Origin: Bacteroidota bacterium
GTDB taxonomy: Bacteria; Bacteroidota; Bacteroidia; NS11-12g; UBA955
Direction: 5' to 3'
DNA: 6,032 nucleotides
NCBI GenBank assembly: GCA_018969565.1
Contig: JAGWYC010000121.1
Location: 1-6,032 of the forward strand
The notes below the pieces were generated by a model that saw only the letters and a program-made list of their open reading frames with translations, was not told where the DNA came from and did not search any database. A program made the translations under genes and the position numbers. Shown here in pieces: positions 1-5,762 of the stretch (the first letter of the stretch is position 1; every line of letters begins with the position of its first letter).

Positions 1-1
1 C

Positions 2-691
2 AGTATCGTGTGGAATTTCAGGCTTCCTTCCATGAACCCCGCCGGTTCTTCCGGTGGCAATAATCCTGATGATGTAATCGGAGAAGGCGGACCCATGGTA
101 GTTCCCGGGACGTACACTGTGGAAATGAACTTGGTGCAACGTGGTGTGAGCAGCCAACTCGCTGCACCGGTATCTTTCAAAACGGTACACCTGAACCATG
201 CCACCATGCCTGTGCAGGACAAAGAAGCCGTTCTGGCCTTTGCCGAAAAAGTGGCTTCGCTGCAACGCGCCGTGGGCGCTGCCCAGCAGTTTTCCGCGGC
301 CATGAAGGAGCGCATGAGGCTCGCACAAAAAGCCATTCAGCTTTCCAACCGCACGCCCGAAACCCAATTGGCTACTTTGCAGCAAATGCAGCAACGCCTC
401 ATTTTGCTGGACGAAGAACTCAATGGCGATGCCAGTCTGTCCCGCAGGGAATTTGAAACCTTACCCGGCATTTCAGGCAGGGTTTCTTCTGTGGTTTATG
501 GGCTGTTCTACATCACCGGAGCGCCAACGCAAACCTGGAAAGACAATTTCGCATATGCAGGAACCTTGTTCAGCCGTTGGCTGGAAAAGCTGGAAACCCT
601 TAATAAGGAATTGCTCGACATGGAAAACCGCCTGGAACAGGACGGCGCACCTTACACTCCGGGCAGATTCCCCCGTTGGAAACCGGAATAA
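2..691 (+). CDS. VPS10/BNR-type beta-propeller exoprotein, C-terminal part (5' truncated by window)
   Basis: The frame is open to the left edge, so only the last 229 residues are present; the GTG at 8 is probably internal and the true start lies outside. The visible part opens with SIVWNFRLPSMNPAG, resembling the '(R)FVWNLRYP' strand that follows the BNR/VPS10 propeller in sortilin-like 'glycosyl hydrolase' proteins of Bacteroidota. Next comes a short Ig/FlgD-like strand region with the hallmark GGPMVVPGTYTVEM (about residues 30-43). After this is a long, probably coiled-coil helical segment (about residues 70-135, rich in A, Q, E, K). The end, LEQDGAPYTPGRFPRWKPE, matches the 'GAPWTPGR.P.W' tail of that family. 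Such proteins are normally exported and about 1000 residues long; enzymatic activity is generally undemonstrated. The family call rests on remembered C-terminal motifs, since the propeller itself is not in the window. recG follows after 33 bp on the same strand, so co-transcription is possible, but no functional link is evident. Confidence 0.72.
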   Translation, partial: SIVWNFRLPSMNPAGSSGGNNPDDVIGEGGPMVVPGTYTVEMNLVQRGVSSQLAAPVSFKTVHLNHATMPVQDKEAVLAFAEKVASLQRAVGAAQQFSAAMKERMRLAQKAIQLSNRTPETQLATLQQMQQRLILLDEELNGDASLSRREFETLPGISGRVSSVVYGLFYITGAPTQTWKDNFAYAGTLFSRWLEKLETLNKELLDMENRLEQDGAPYTPGRFPRWKPE

Positions 692-724
692 ACCGGCAAA
701 AAACCGCATCGACAGGTACCACAC

Positions 725-2836
725 ATGGATGCCGCTGTATTTTTGGATACGCCCATCAGCCGTCTTCAGGGAATAAGCCCTGAACGGGTGCAGCTCATCC
801 AGAAAGAAATGGAGGTGTTCACCTATGGAGACCTGCTTCAGTATTTTCCCTTCCGCTACGAAGACCGCAGCCGTATCTATACGATATCCGAGTTGCACGA
901 ATCGCAGGCAGGCGTAACCCTGCGCGGTATCATCAGCGACATCCGGGTGGCGGGAGGCGGGCGCAGCCAGCGGCTGGTGGCCCGATTCAGCGACAGCAGC
1001 GGCGACATCGAACTGGTATGGTTCCAGGGCATTAACTGGATCAGCAAGAACATTTCAGCCGGAGGCGAATACCTCATCTTCGGCAAGCCCCAGCAGTTCG
1101 GCAGGAAGTTCAGCATCAGCCACCCGGAACTGGAAAAGATTCAGGACGGTAAGATGCCTGCCAGCAGACAGCATCCGCTCATGGCCGTTTATCCCATGAC
1201 CGAAGCCATGCGCAGGCGCCGGATGGATCATAAAGCCATTTCCGGTATGGTGAAACAGGTATTGCAGCTTGGAGAACGCAGCATCCCGGAATTCCTGCCA
1301 CCGGCAGTGATGCAGCAGCACCGGCTGATGTCGAGGGCAGAAGCCTACCGTCATGTGCATGTTCCCTCTGATTTGCTGAAACTGGAAGAAGCCCGGCGCA
1401 GGCTCAAGTTTGAAGAATTGTTCCTGCTCCAGTTGCGCATCTTCCGCCTCCGCGGGGTGCAGCAGCGCAGCGTACAGGGCATCCCGTTTCCACATATCGG
1501 CGCCTTTTTCAACGATTTCTACGCCCACAGACTGCCCTTTCGGCTCACCGAGGCCCAGAAGCAGGTTTTACGCGAAATACGTAAGGATCTGGGCAGCGGA
1601 AGGCAGATGAACCGTCTGCTGCAGGGCGATGTGGGCAGCGGAAAAACCATCGTGGCACTGATGAGCATGCTGATGGCCCTGGACAACGATTGTCAGGCGG
1701 CCCTGATGGCGCCCACGGAAATCCTGGCTTACCAGCATTACGAGAGCATCTGCGATATGCTCGGCGACATGAACGTGGAAGTGCGCCTGCTCACCGGTTC
1801 CACCACTAAAAAGGCCCGCGAAGAAATCCTGGAAGGACTGGCCGGGGGAAGGGTGCAGATTCTGATTGGAACCCATGCGCTGCTGGAATCGGATGTGCGC
1901 TTCCACCGGCTGGGTCTTGTTGTGATTGACGAACAACATCGCTTCGGCGTGGCCCAGCGCAGTAAGTTGTGGGAGAAGGGAAATCCGGTGCCTCATGTAA
2001 TGGTGATGACCGCCACGCCCATCCCGCGTACCCTGGCCATGACCGCCTACGGCGACTTGGATCATTCGGTCATTAATGAACTCCCTCAGGGAAGGAAACC
2101 CATTCGCACCGTACACCGCTACGACCACGAACGGGCCGGGTTTATGCAGTTTATCAAAGAAGAAATAGCCAAGGGAAGGCAGGTGTATTTCGTGTTCCCG
2201 CTGATTGAAGAGTCGCCGAAGCTGGAACTGAAAAACCTGATGGACGGGCATGATATGGTCAGTTCCTGGTTTCCTATACCACAATATCAGATAGGCATTG
2301 TACACGGACGCATGAAGGCCGCCGAGAAAGACGCTGAAATGATGCGCTTCAAGAAAGGCATAACGCAGATTATGGTGGCAACCACGGTAATTGAAGTGGG
2401 GGTGAACGTGCCTAATGCCTCGGTGATGGTGATTGAAGATGCCGACCGCTTCGGGTTGTCGCAACTGCACCAGCTCAGGGGCAGGGTAGGGCGCGGCAGC
2501 GAGCAATCGTACTGCATCCTCACCAGCAAGGCCGAGTTAAGTGCCAATGCCCGCCGCAGGCTACAGACCATGTGTTCCACCAACGACGGATTTGAAATAG
2601 CCCGTGTGGATATGGAATTGCGCGGCCCCGGCGACCTGGAAGGCACCCGTCAAAGCGGTTTGCTGGACCTGAAACTCTCCGACCTGATCAAAGATGAGCC
2701 CCTGTTGATGCAGGCCCGCGACACCGCCGCCCAACTGATGCAGGCCGACCCGGACCTTCAAAAGCCCGAGCATGCCGCCTTGCTGCAACTCCTGTTCAGC
2801 CGCCAGGGCCGAACGGTGTGGAGCAGGGTGCTGTAA
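725..2836 (+). CDS. recG: ATP-dependent DNA helicase RecG
   Basis: RecG is a cytoplasmic superfamily 2 double-stranded-DNA translocase that remodels stalled forks, Holliday junctions, D-loops and R-loops, driving branch migration with ATP. The 703-residue product is full length for the family (about 680-700). The N-terminus has the usual LDTPISRLQGISPER segment, then the wedge/OB domain (about residues 60-140, from VTLRGIISDI to FSISHPELE). Helicase motifs appear in order: motif Q region RLTEAQKQVL (273-282), Walker A GDVGSGKT (301-308, Lys307), motif Ia MAPTEILAYQH (328-338), motif II DEQH (402-405, the RecG-typical box), motif III TATPIPRT (429-436), and motif VI QLRGRVGRG (583-591, with arginine fingers). 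The C-terminal GPGDLEGTRQSG (634-645) lies in the TRG region that couples ATP hydrolysis to translocation. All key residues are intact. ATG 725 is chosen because the conserved N-terminus begins right after it; no clear Shine-Dalgarno is present, as is usual in Bacteroidota. It lies 33 bp after the upstream gene and is convergent with the next. Confidence 0.98.
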   Translation: MDAAVFLDTPISRLQGISPERVQLIQKEMEVFTYGDLLQYFPFRYEDRSRIYTISELHESQAGVTLRGIISDIRVAGGGRSQRLVARFSDSSGDIELVWFQGINWISKNISAGGEYLIFGKPQQFGRKFSISHPELEKIQDGKMPASRQHPLMAVYPMTEAMRRRRMDHKAISGMVKQVLQLGERSIPEFLPPAVMQQHRLMSRAEAYRHVHVPSDLLKLEEARRRLKFEELFLLQLRIFRLRGVQQRSVQGIPFPHIGAFFNDFYAHRLPFRLTEAQKQVLREIRKDLGSGRQMNRLLQGDVGSGKTIVALMSMLMALDNDCQAALMAPTEILAYQHYESICDMLGDMNVEVRLLTGSTTKKAREEILEGLAGGRVQILIGTHALLESDVRFHRLGLVVIDEQHRFGVAQRSKLWEKGNPVPHVMVMTATPIPRTLAMTAYGDLDHSVINELPQGRKPIRTVHRYDHERAGFMQFIKEEIAKGRQVYFVFPLIEESPKLELKNLMDGHDMVSSWFPIPQYQIGIVHGRMKAAEKDAEMMRFKKGITQIMVATTVIEVGVNVPNASVMVIEDADRFGLSQLHQLRGRVGRGSEQSYCILTSKAELSANARRRLQTMCSTNDGFEIARVDMELRGPGDLEGTRQSGLLDLKLSDLIKDEPLLMQARDTAAQLMQADPDLQKPEHAALLQLLFSRQGRTVWSRVL

Positions 2837-2879
2837 TCAGAATGATAGTGGATGCCTATTTCGACAGGTTGAAAAGGTA

Positions 2880-2894
2880 ATTTGATCATCAAAT
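2880..2894. repeat. 15-bp AT-rich palindrome, operator-like
   Basis: Perfect 7-bp arms ATTTGAT and ATCAAAT flank a single C at 2887, in the convergent spacer downstream of recG. The symmetry and size would suit a dimeric repressor site, but no promoter-proximal gene reads away from it, so a role is not shown. AT-rich palindromes of this size can arise by chance. Confidence 0.3.
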
Positions 2895-2940
2895 ATTTGC
2901 AATTCTGCCCACCTGCATCTTTGTATTTTTAAGGTGGCAA

Positions 2941-2986
2941 CTTGATTCAAGAGCCTCACTTTGACATAACCTCAATCAAGGCTCTT
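2941..2986. terminator. Interlocked inverted repeats between convergent recG and 2976-3299; possible bidirectional terminator
   Basis: Two perfect inverted repeats interleave. CTTGATT (2941-2947) pairs with AATCAAG (2974-2980), and AAGAGCCT (2949-2956) pairs with AGGCTCTT (2979-2986). The right arms share two bases, so the two helices compete or could form a pseudoknot-like fold. The right arm covers the stop codon (2978-2976) of the minus-strand gene. Read on the + strand, the second hairpin is followed by the weakly T-rich CTTTCTCC; on the - strand there is no T-run after it. A shared transcription end for two convergent genes is the simplest reading, but the 22-nt loop and poor T-tract make it a weak terminator. 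Confidence 0.4.
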
Positions 2987-3299
2987 TCTCCAGATGCATC
3001 AGATGAATGGCACCCTTGATCAGTATAATGCGCATCTTGATGACTTTCAGGCCTTTGCTGCCGTTGGGCAGCTCATTGACGTTAAACTTCCGGTAATAGG
3101 CCTGAATCATTTCGTGCAGTTCCGGCAGGCATGCTGCAAAATCTTTGTAAATGAGGTCTTTGAATTCGTCCACATTCAAATGAATGTACCAGCAGAAACC
3201 AATGCCGGTGTCCCGTTCGCACATGGTGTCAATGCTGTAATGGTCTCGGGTGAACATGTAATCGTGTAACATGTCCAGGTATATATCCAATCGTTCCAT
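2976..3299 (-). CDS. Small hypothetical protein, 107 aa
   Basis: I do not recognise the family. The product is soluble and has no signal peptide or membrane segment. It is rich in aromatic residues, with a His/Asp/Met-rich N-terminal half (MERLDIYLDMLHDY, then MFTRDHYSIDTMCERDTGIG), a central GFCWYIHLNVDEFKDLIY and CLPELHEMIQAYYRKF, and a basic hydrophobic C-terminus (KVIKMRIILIKGAIHLMHL). The GFCWY...LPEL spacing loosely recalls small uncharacterised bacterial and phage proteins, but that is only an impression. Three cysteines and several histidines are present without a CxxC metal motif. The minus strand is preferred over the opposing 91-residue frame (2994-3269) because its translation looks globular and has an acidic/basic balance. 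ATG 3299 is the only usual start: the frame stays open upstream for 29 codons to the methyltransferase stop at 3387, with no ATG, GTG or TTG between. It lies 87 bp downstream of the methyltransferase on the same strand and may be co-transcribed with it. Confidence 0.6.
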   Translation of the reverse strand: MERLDIYLDMLHDYMFTRDHYSIDTMCERDTGIGFCWYIHLNVDEFKDLIYKDFAACLPELHEMIQAYYRKFNVNELPNGSKGLKVIKMRIILIKGAIHLMHLEKEP

Positions 3300-3386
3300 A
3301 AGTTGCGTTGTTAGGTTCAGGCAAAATCCGCCCTTCGGCTCCCTGAGGAAACCGGCGTACCCGTTCAGAAATTCTTCGGTGAGCGC

Positions 3387-4028
3387 TTACTTCATGCCCC
3401 GGCACACAAAAGAGTGCATGGGGGTAAGTTGTTGTTCCGTGCTTAATGGCGCCTCTTCAATGGGCAAGGCGTTGCAGTCGTTTAATCCTGCGTTTTGCAT
3501 CAACTGCAGCAGTTCCGGGGCATCAAACAGCCGGAATCCGTATCGCTGCATGCTGCGTTGTTCCATGCTCTCCCGGCTTCTCAGGCCAATGAGCATCAGT
3601 CCTCCGGGTTTTAGCATCTTCAACCAGGCTTGAAGGATTATCTCCGGATTATCTAAGAAGTAGAGGGTATTAATGCTCAGCAGCACATCAAACTGCTCCG
3701 TCGGGAAGGGGAGTGCTGCGGCATCTCCAAGCAGATAAACGGCCCTTCCGGCAAAGGCGCTGAGTCGTTTTGTGCCTTCTTCCACCATATCCTGAGTATT
3801 GTCGATGCCGGTGTAGTGAATATCCGTGCGGGTTTGCAGAAGTGCCGCCGCTTCGGCCGCGTTGCCCGGACCAATTTCCAGAACGCTGATGGGGCCTGGA
3901 GGCAACAGGTGAAAGCAGTGCCGGTACATAAGACTGTTCAGCCTGTTCATGTTCAGGGCTACTTCTATCCCCGCAGCGCCTTCGGGCTTGCGCAGCAAAC
4001 GTGCATAATCTTCTTCCCGCATACCCAT
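3387..4028 (-). CDS. Class I SAM-dependent methyltransferase (UbiE/Methyltransf_11-like)
   Basis: Predicted cytoplasmic methyltransferase of 213 residues with the Rossmann-fold SAM-binding signature. Motif I is VLEIGPGNA (49-57) and the ribose-binding acidic residue is Asp76 in YTGIDNTQ. Motif II is GDAAALPF (101-108), the motif III strand is FDVLLSINTLYFL (113-125), and the post-motif loop is LKPGG (139-143). The N-terminal YARLLRKPEGAAGIEVALNMNRLN matches the 'LRKPEG..G...(M)N..N' lead-in of a Bacteroidota methyltransferase group. This supports starting at ATG 4028 (or ATG 4022, two codons later) rather than at 4151, where the frame is only tRNA sequence. The substrate cannot be inferred from sequence. 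ATG 4028 follows directly on the T-tract of the terminator-like hairpin after tRNA-Leu(GAG), leaving no room for a normal leader. Expression may therefore rely on read-through from the tRNA unit or on a start at 4022. An unknown small gene follows after 87 bp. Confidence 0.85.
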   Translation of the reverse strand: MGMREEDYARLLRKPEGAAGIEVALNMNRLNSLMYRHCFHLLPPGPISVLEIGPGNAAEAAALLQTRTDIHYTGIDNTQDMVEEGTKRLSAFAGRAVYLLGDAAALPFPTEQFDVLLSINTLYFLDNPEIILQAWLKMLKPGGLMLIGLRSRESMEQRSMQRYGFRLFDAPELLQLMQNAGLNDCNALPIEEAPLSTEQQLTPMHSFVCRGMK

Positions 4029-4055
4029 AAAAAAAACCGGAACAATGTCCGGTTT
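4029..4055 (-). terminator. Intrinsic terminator after tRNA-Leu(GAG)
   Basis: On the minus strand a perfect 8-bp stem AAACCGGA/TCCGGTTT (4055-4048 with 4041-4034) closes a 6-nt loop CATTGT. The descending strand continues into an unbroken run of eight T (4036-4029). It starts 4 nt after the tRNA 3' end and its last T abuts the methyltransferase ATG at 4028. The geometry is typical of a Rho-independent terminator, though it could also act as an attenuator for the gene behind it. Confidence 0.8.
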
Positions 4056-4059
4056 AATG

Positions 4060-4141
4060 TGCCCAGTACTGGACTCGAACCAGCACGCCGTGAAGCACCA
4101 CCCCCTCAAGATGGCGTGTCTACCAATTTCACCAACTGGGC
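4060..4141 (-). tRNA. tRNA-Leu (anticodon GAG)
   Basis: An 82-nt class II tRNA reading CUC and CUU codons. The acceptor stem is GCCCAGT (4141-4135) paired perfectly with ACTGGGC (4067-4061), with discriminator A at 4060. The D-arm region contains the leucine-typical GAAATTGGTAGAC. The anticodon stem CCATC/GGTGG encloses loop TTGAGGG, placing GAG at 4107-4105. The long variable arm TGC-TTCACG-GCG confirms class II. The T-arm is GCTGG-TTCGAGT-CCAGT. The 3' CCA is not encoded (the next bases are CAT), so a CCA-adding enzyme is needed. It is a sister of the CAG tRNA 48 bp upstream. Confidence 0.96.
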
Positions 4142-4173
4142 AAAAAGACATCCGGGGTTTGAAGCCGGATGCC
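4142..4173 (-). terminator. Terminator-like hairpin between the two tRNA-Leu genes
   Basis: On the minus strand GGCATCCGG (4173-4165) pairs with CCGGATGTC (4155-4147), 9 bp with one G-U, around a 9-nt loop, followed by five T (4146-4142). The last T is immediately next to the first base of tRNA-Leu(GAG) at 4141. It has the form of an intrinsic terminator for tRNA-Leu(CAG). Since no room remains for a promoter before the second tRNA, partial read-through or a processing role is also possible. Confidence 0.65.
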
Positions 4174-4189
4174 TGAATGAATGATTAGG

Positions 4190-4271
4190 TGCCCAGGACA
4201 GGATTCGAACCTGCACGCTTGTGGGCGCTGCCGCCTGAAGACAGTGCGTCTACCAATTTCGCCACCTGGGC
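4190..4271 (-). tRNA. tRNA-Leu (anticodon CAG)
   Basis: An 82-nt class II tRNA reading CUG codons. The acceptor stem is GCCCAGG (4271-4265) paired perfectly with CCTGGGC (4197-4191), with discriminator A at 4190. The D-arm contains GAAATTGGTAGAC, identical to that of the GAG tRNA. The anticodon stem CTGTC/GGCAG encloses loop TTCAGGC, with CAG at 4237-4235. The variable arm is CGC-CCACAA-GCG and the T-arm GCAGG-TTCGAAT-CCTGT. CCA is not encoded: the gene is followed by CCT. It is the first gene of the two-tRNA group. Confidence 0.97.
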
Positions 4272-4328
4272 ATTTCAGGATGCACCTTTTGACTGTTACC
4301 AGCCCGCCTGTGCTTCCGAAACGGGGTG

Positions 4329-4360
4329 CAAATATACGAATATTTTTTTTATCTTCTAAA
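4329..4360 (-). promoter_or_regulatory. Bacteroidota-type promoter for the tRNA-Leu genes
   Basis: On the minus strand TATATTTG (4336-4329) is an exact match to the Bacteroidota -7 consensus TAnnTTTG. Twenty bases upstream lies TTTA (4360-4357), one base off the -33 TTTG. Transcription would start around 4320-4324, about 50 nt before tRNA-Leu(CAG). The -33 element overlaps the last codons of the rhomboid gene, so the tRNAs need not rely on read-through from it. Start position and use are inferred from consensus only. Confidence 0.55.
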
Positions 4361-5014
4361 CCAATGCGGCTTTAGCCAAAGAATCAGAAAAAATGCTACC
4401 GACGGAACCATAATTCCCAGCACTACCTTCCAGGAATACAGAAACAAAACCGGCTGAAGTGCCAGCAATACCAAGGTTCCTGCAATGCCCCCGCCCAGGT
4501 GGGCATCATGTCCTACATTTCCGGCCATGGAACGCACGCCCCAGATGCTGAACAGGGTGTACAAAACGGCAAACAGCCAGCCGGGAATACCTATCGGCAG
4601 GAACAGCAGACTGAGTTCCAACTGCGGGAAAATGACCACCGTGGCGAATACCACGCCGGTGATGGCTCCGGAAGCGCCCACGGCCGTGTATGAATCTTGT
4701 CGCCGGTTTACCCAAAGGCTGAGCAGGTTGCCGCCCATCAGCGCGCCCAGATACACCTGCAGGAATTGGCTCGGCCCCAGCAAACGCAGCAACAGCGGCC
4801 CAAACATATACAGGGTGTACATATTCACCAACAGGTGTGTGATGTCCACATGCAGGAACCCGCTGCTCAGCAAACGCCACCATTCCCGGCGGTACTTCAG
4901 GTTTCCCACCCTGAAATAGCCCAATTCAAACAAGGTAGGACGCTCAAAAGCGGCAAAGCTGCATAATACGTTCAGTGCAATAATGCCGTAAATCAAGTAT
5001 GGCTGTGTGTCCAT
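4349..5014 (-). CDS. Rhomboid family intramembrane serine protease
   Basis: A 221-residue polytopic membrane protein that should cleave transmembrane substrates within the bilayer using a Ser-His dyad. The nucleophile is Ser115 in GASG (113-116, 'TAVGASGAITG'). The catalytic histidine is His172 in GHDAHLGGGIAG. The oxyanion-side HxxxN motif is His60-Asn64 (THLLVNM), after the family-typical WWRLLSSGFLH (45-55). Hydrophobic segments fall at about 6-24, 57-78, 83-101, 112-131, 133-157, 172-191 and 193-214. This gives the six-helix core plus a seventh C-terminal helix, followed by a basic tail (KPHWFRR). All catalytic residues are intact; the substrate is unknown. ATG 5014 overlaps the TGA of the upstream lipoprotein gene by one base, indicating an operon with likely translational coupling. 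A tRNA group with its own promoter follows. Confidence 0.95.
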   Translation of the reverse strand: MDTQPYLIYGIIALNVLCSFAAFERPTLFELGYFRVGNLKYRREWWRLLSSGFLHVDITHLLVNMYTLYMFGPLLLRLLGPSQFLQVYLGALMGGNLLSLWVNRRQDSYTAVGASGAITGVVFATVVIFPQLELSLLFLPIGIPGWLFAVLYTLFSIWGVRSMAGNVGHDAHLGGGIAGTLVLLALQPVLFLYSWKVVLGIMVPSVAFFLILWLKPHWFRR

Positions 5015-5757
5015 CAGGGTACCTGAATGATTTTTCCCGGCCCGATTTCACTGAATTTCGTGCCGCGTTTCGGATTGCCGCGGTAGCGCACATTTCCTTT
5101 GCCATAGACGGAAATTTCCAGCCACATACGTGCACTGACCTTGCTGTCCAAGGGAGAGAAATGATACAGGTAAATATCTTCCGTTCGCAGGTCTTCTGCC
5201 AGCAATTGGCCTACGTCACTCACCTCATAGGCGAAAATTCCTGCAAATCCTCTAAGCAGGGTTTTCCCGCAATCTAAACTACCCCCGTTTACATTTCCGT
5301 AATCCAGGGCTAAGTCAAGGTCATACACGCTTTTCTGATCCAGCAAAAGTGCGGCACCGCGCAGCGTATCCAGACTTTTCAACGCAGCCGCTCCCTGAAG
5401 ATGTATGCTTTCTAATCGGTGTACATTGACCGTACAGCGCGGATTCTGTCGCATGCGGCGCACCCAGTTGCAGCGGTTTTCATCGCGGAGTGTCAGCAAC
5501 CCGTTTTTCACCTCAGTTTTGATGCCCTTCAGCAATTTGTCGCCGCTGCGCACCACAACCTGCTCCGGGATATTGGTATCCTGCGTGAGGAACACATCAA
5601 ATTCCTGCCCTGCTTCAATGCCTGTGAAGGTTTCCAGGAGGCGGGTCTCCATTGTGTCCTGCCCGTAGCCTGTAAAGCAATCATCCATTTGCTCCCGGTT
5701 GCAGGCAGTAATGCTCAGAATTAAGGGAAATAGGAATAATCTTTGCGTAAGATTCAT
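5014..5757 (-). CDS. DUF2807 / GIN-domain putative lipoprotein
   Basis: A predicted exported lipoprotein of 247 residues. ATG 5757 is preferred over an in-frame ATG at 5775 because it gives a compact signal peptide, MNLTQRLFLFPLILSITAC, with lipobox ITAC and lipidation at Cys19. The mature part contains a DUF2807 'auto-transporter adhesin head GIN' domain from about residue 43 to 225. It opens with FTGIEAGQEFDVFLTQ and continues with VVVRSGDKLLKGIKTEVKNGLLTL and the Bacteroidota-typical ENRCNWVRR (93-101). It then runs through repeated short strands (LESIHLQGAAALKS, DLDLALDYGNVNGGSLDC, WLEISVYGKGNVRYRGNP), expected to form a beta-helix-like stack. The molecular function of DUF2807 proteins is not established; adhesin-like roles are assigned by fold only. 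The stop overlaps the rhomboid start by one base. Upstream, a divergent TPR gene starts within a few bases, so its promoter must lie within that neighbour's coding region. Confidence 0.85.
   Translation of the reverse strand: MNLTQRLFLFPLILSITACNREQMDDCFTGYGQDTMETRLLETFTGIEAGQEFDVFLTQDTNIPEQVVVRSGDKLLKGIKTEVKNGLLTLRDENRCNWVRRMRQNPRCTVNVHRLESIHLQGAAALKSLDTLRGAALLLDQKSVYDLDLALDYGNVNGGSLDCGKTLLRGFAGIFAYEVSDVGQLLAEDLRTEDIYLYHFSPLDSKVSARMWLEISVYGKGNVRYRGNPKRGTKFSEIGPGKIIQVP
5738..5745 (+). promoter_or_regulatory. Possible -7 box for the TPR gene
   Basis: AATCTTTG matches TAnnTTTG at all but the first fixed base, and lies 17 bp before ATG 5763 and 35 bp before ATG 5781. No convincing -33 TTTG is seen at the expected distance. 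It sits inside the 5' coding end of the divergent lipoprotein gene. Weak call from consensus only. Confidence 0.25.
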
Positions 5758-5762
5758 CCGAA

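Noticed and set aside
681..710. CCGG…CCGG followed by AAAAAA between the first gene and recG as a terminator
   Set aside because: The stem is only 4-5 bp and the following run is A rather than T on the coding strand; on the opposite strand there is no gene to terminate.
1568..2506. 312-codon minus-strand frame inside recG
   Set aside because: Its His- and Gln-rich translation is typical of the antisense shadow of a gene; recG is unambiguous on the + strand.
2994..3269. 91-codon plus-strand frame opposite the small hypothetical gene
   Set aside because: It lies entirely within the minus-strand gene, which has the more protein-like composition. The choice is not certain, as neither has a recognised family.
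3300..3330. Resemblance of CCTAACAACGCAAC (minus strand) to an integron attC core
   Set aside because: Only a few bases match, no paired core site or imperfect palindrome of proper size is present, and no integrase or cassette array is nearby.
4029..4151. Longer methyltransferase reading frame starting at 4151 on the minus strand
   Set aside because: The extra 41 codons translate tRNA-Leu(GAG) and its terminator; the family's N-terminus begins at the ATG at 4028 or 4022.
4060..4271. tRNA-Leu genes as an integration site for a mobile element
   Set aside because: No integrase, duplicated tRNA 3' fragment or composition shift was seen on either side. The two tRNAs are full length and differ in anticodon, consistent with ordinary sister genes.
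3816..4375. Plus-strand frames 3816-4184 and 4181-4375 with peptides such as PGQDSNLHACGRC
   Set aside because: These are well-known artefacts from translating the antisense of tRNA-Leu genes.
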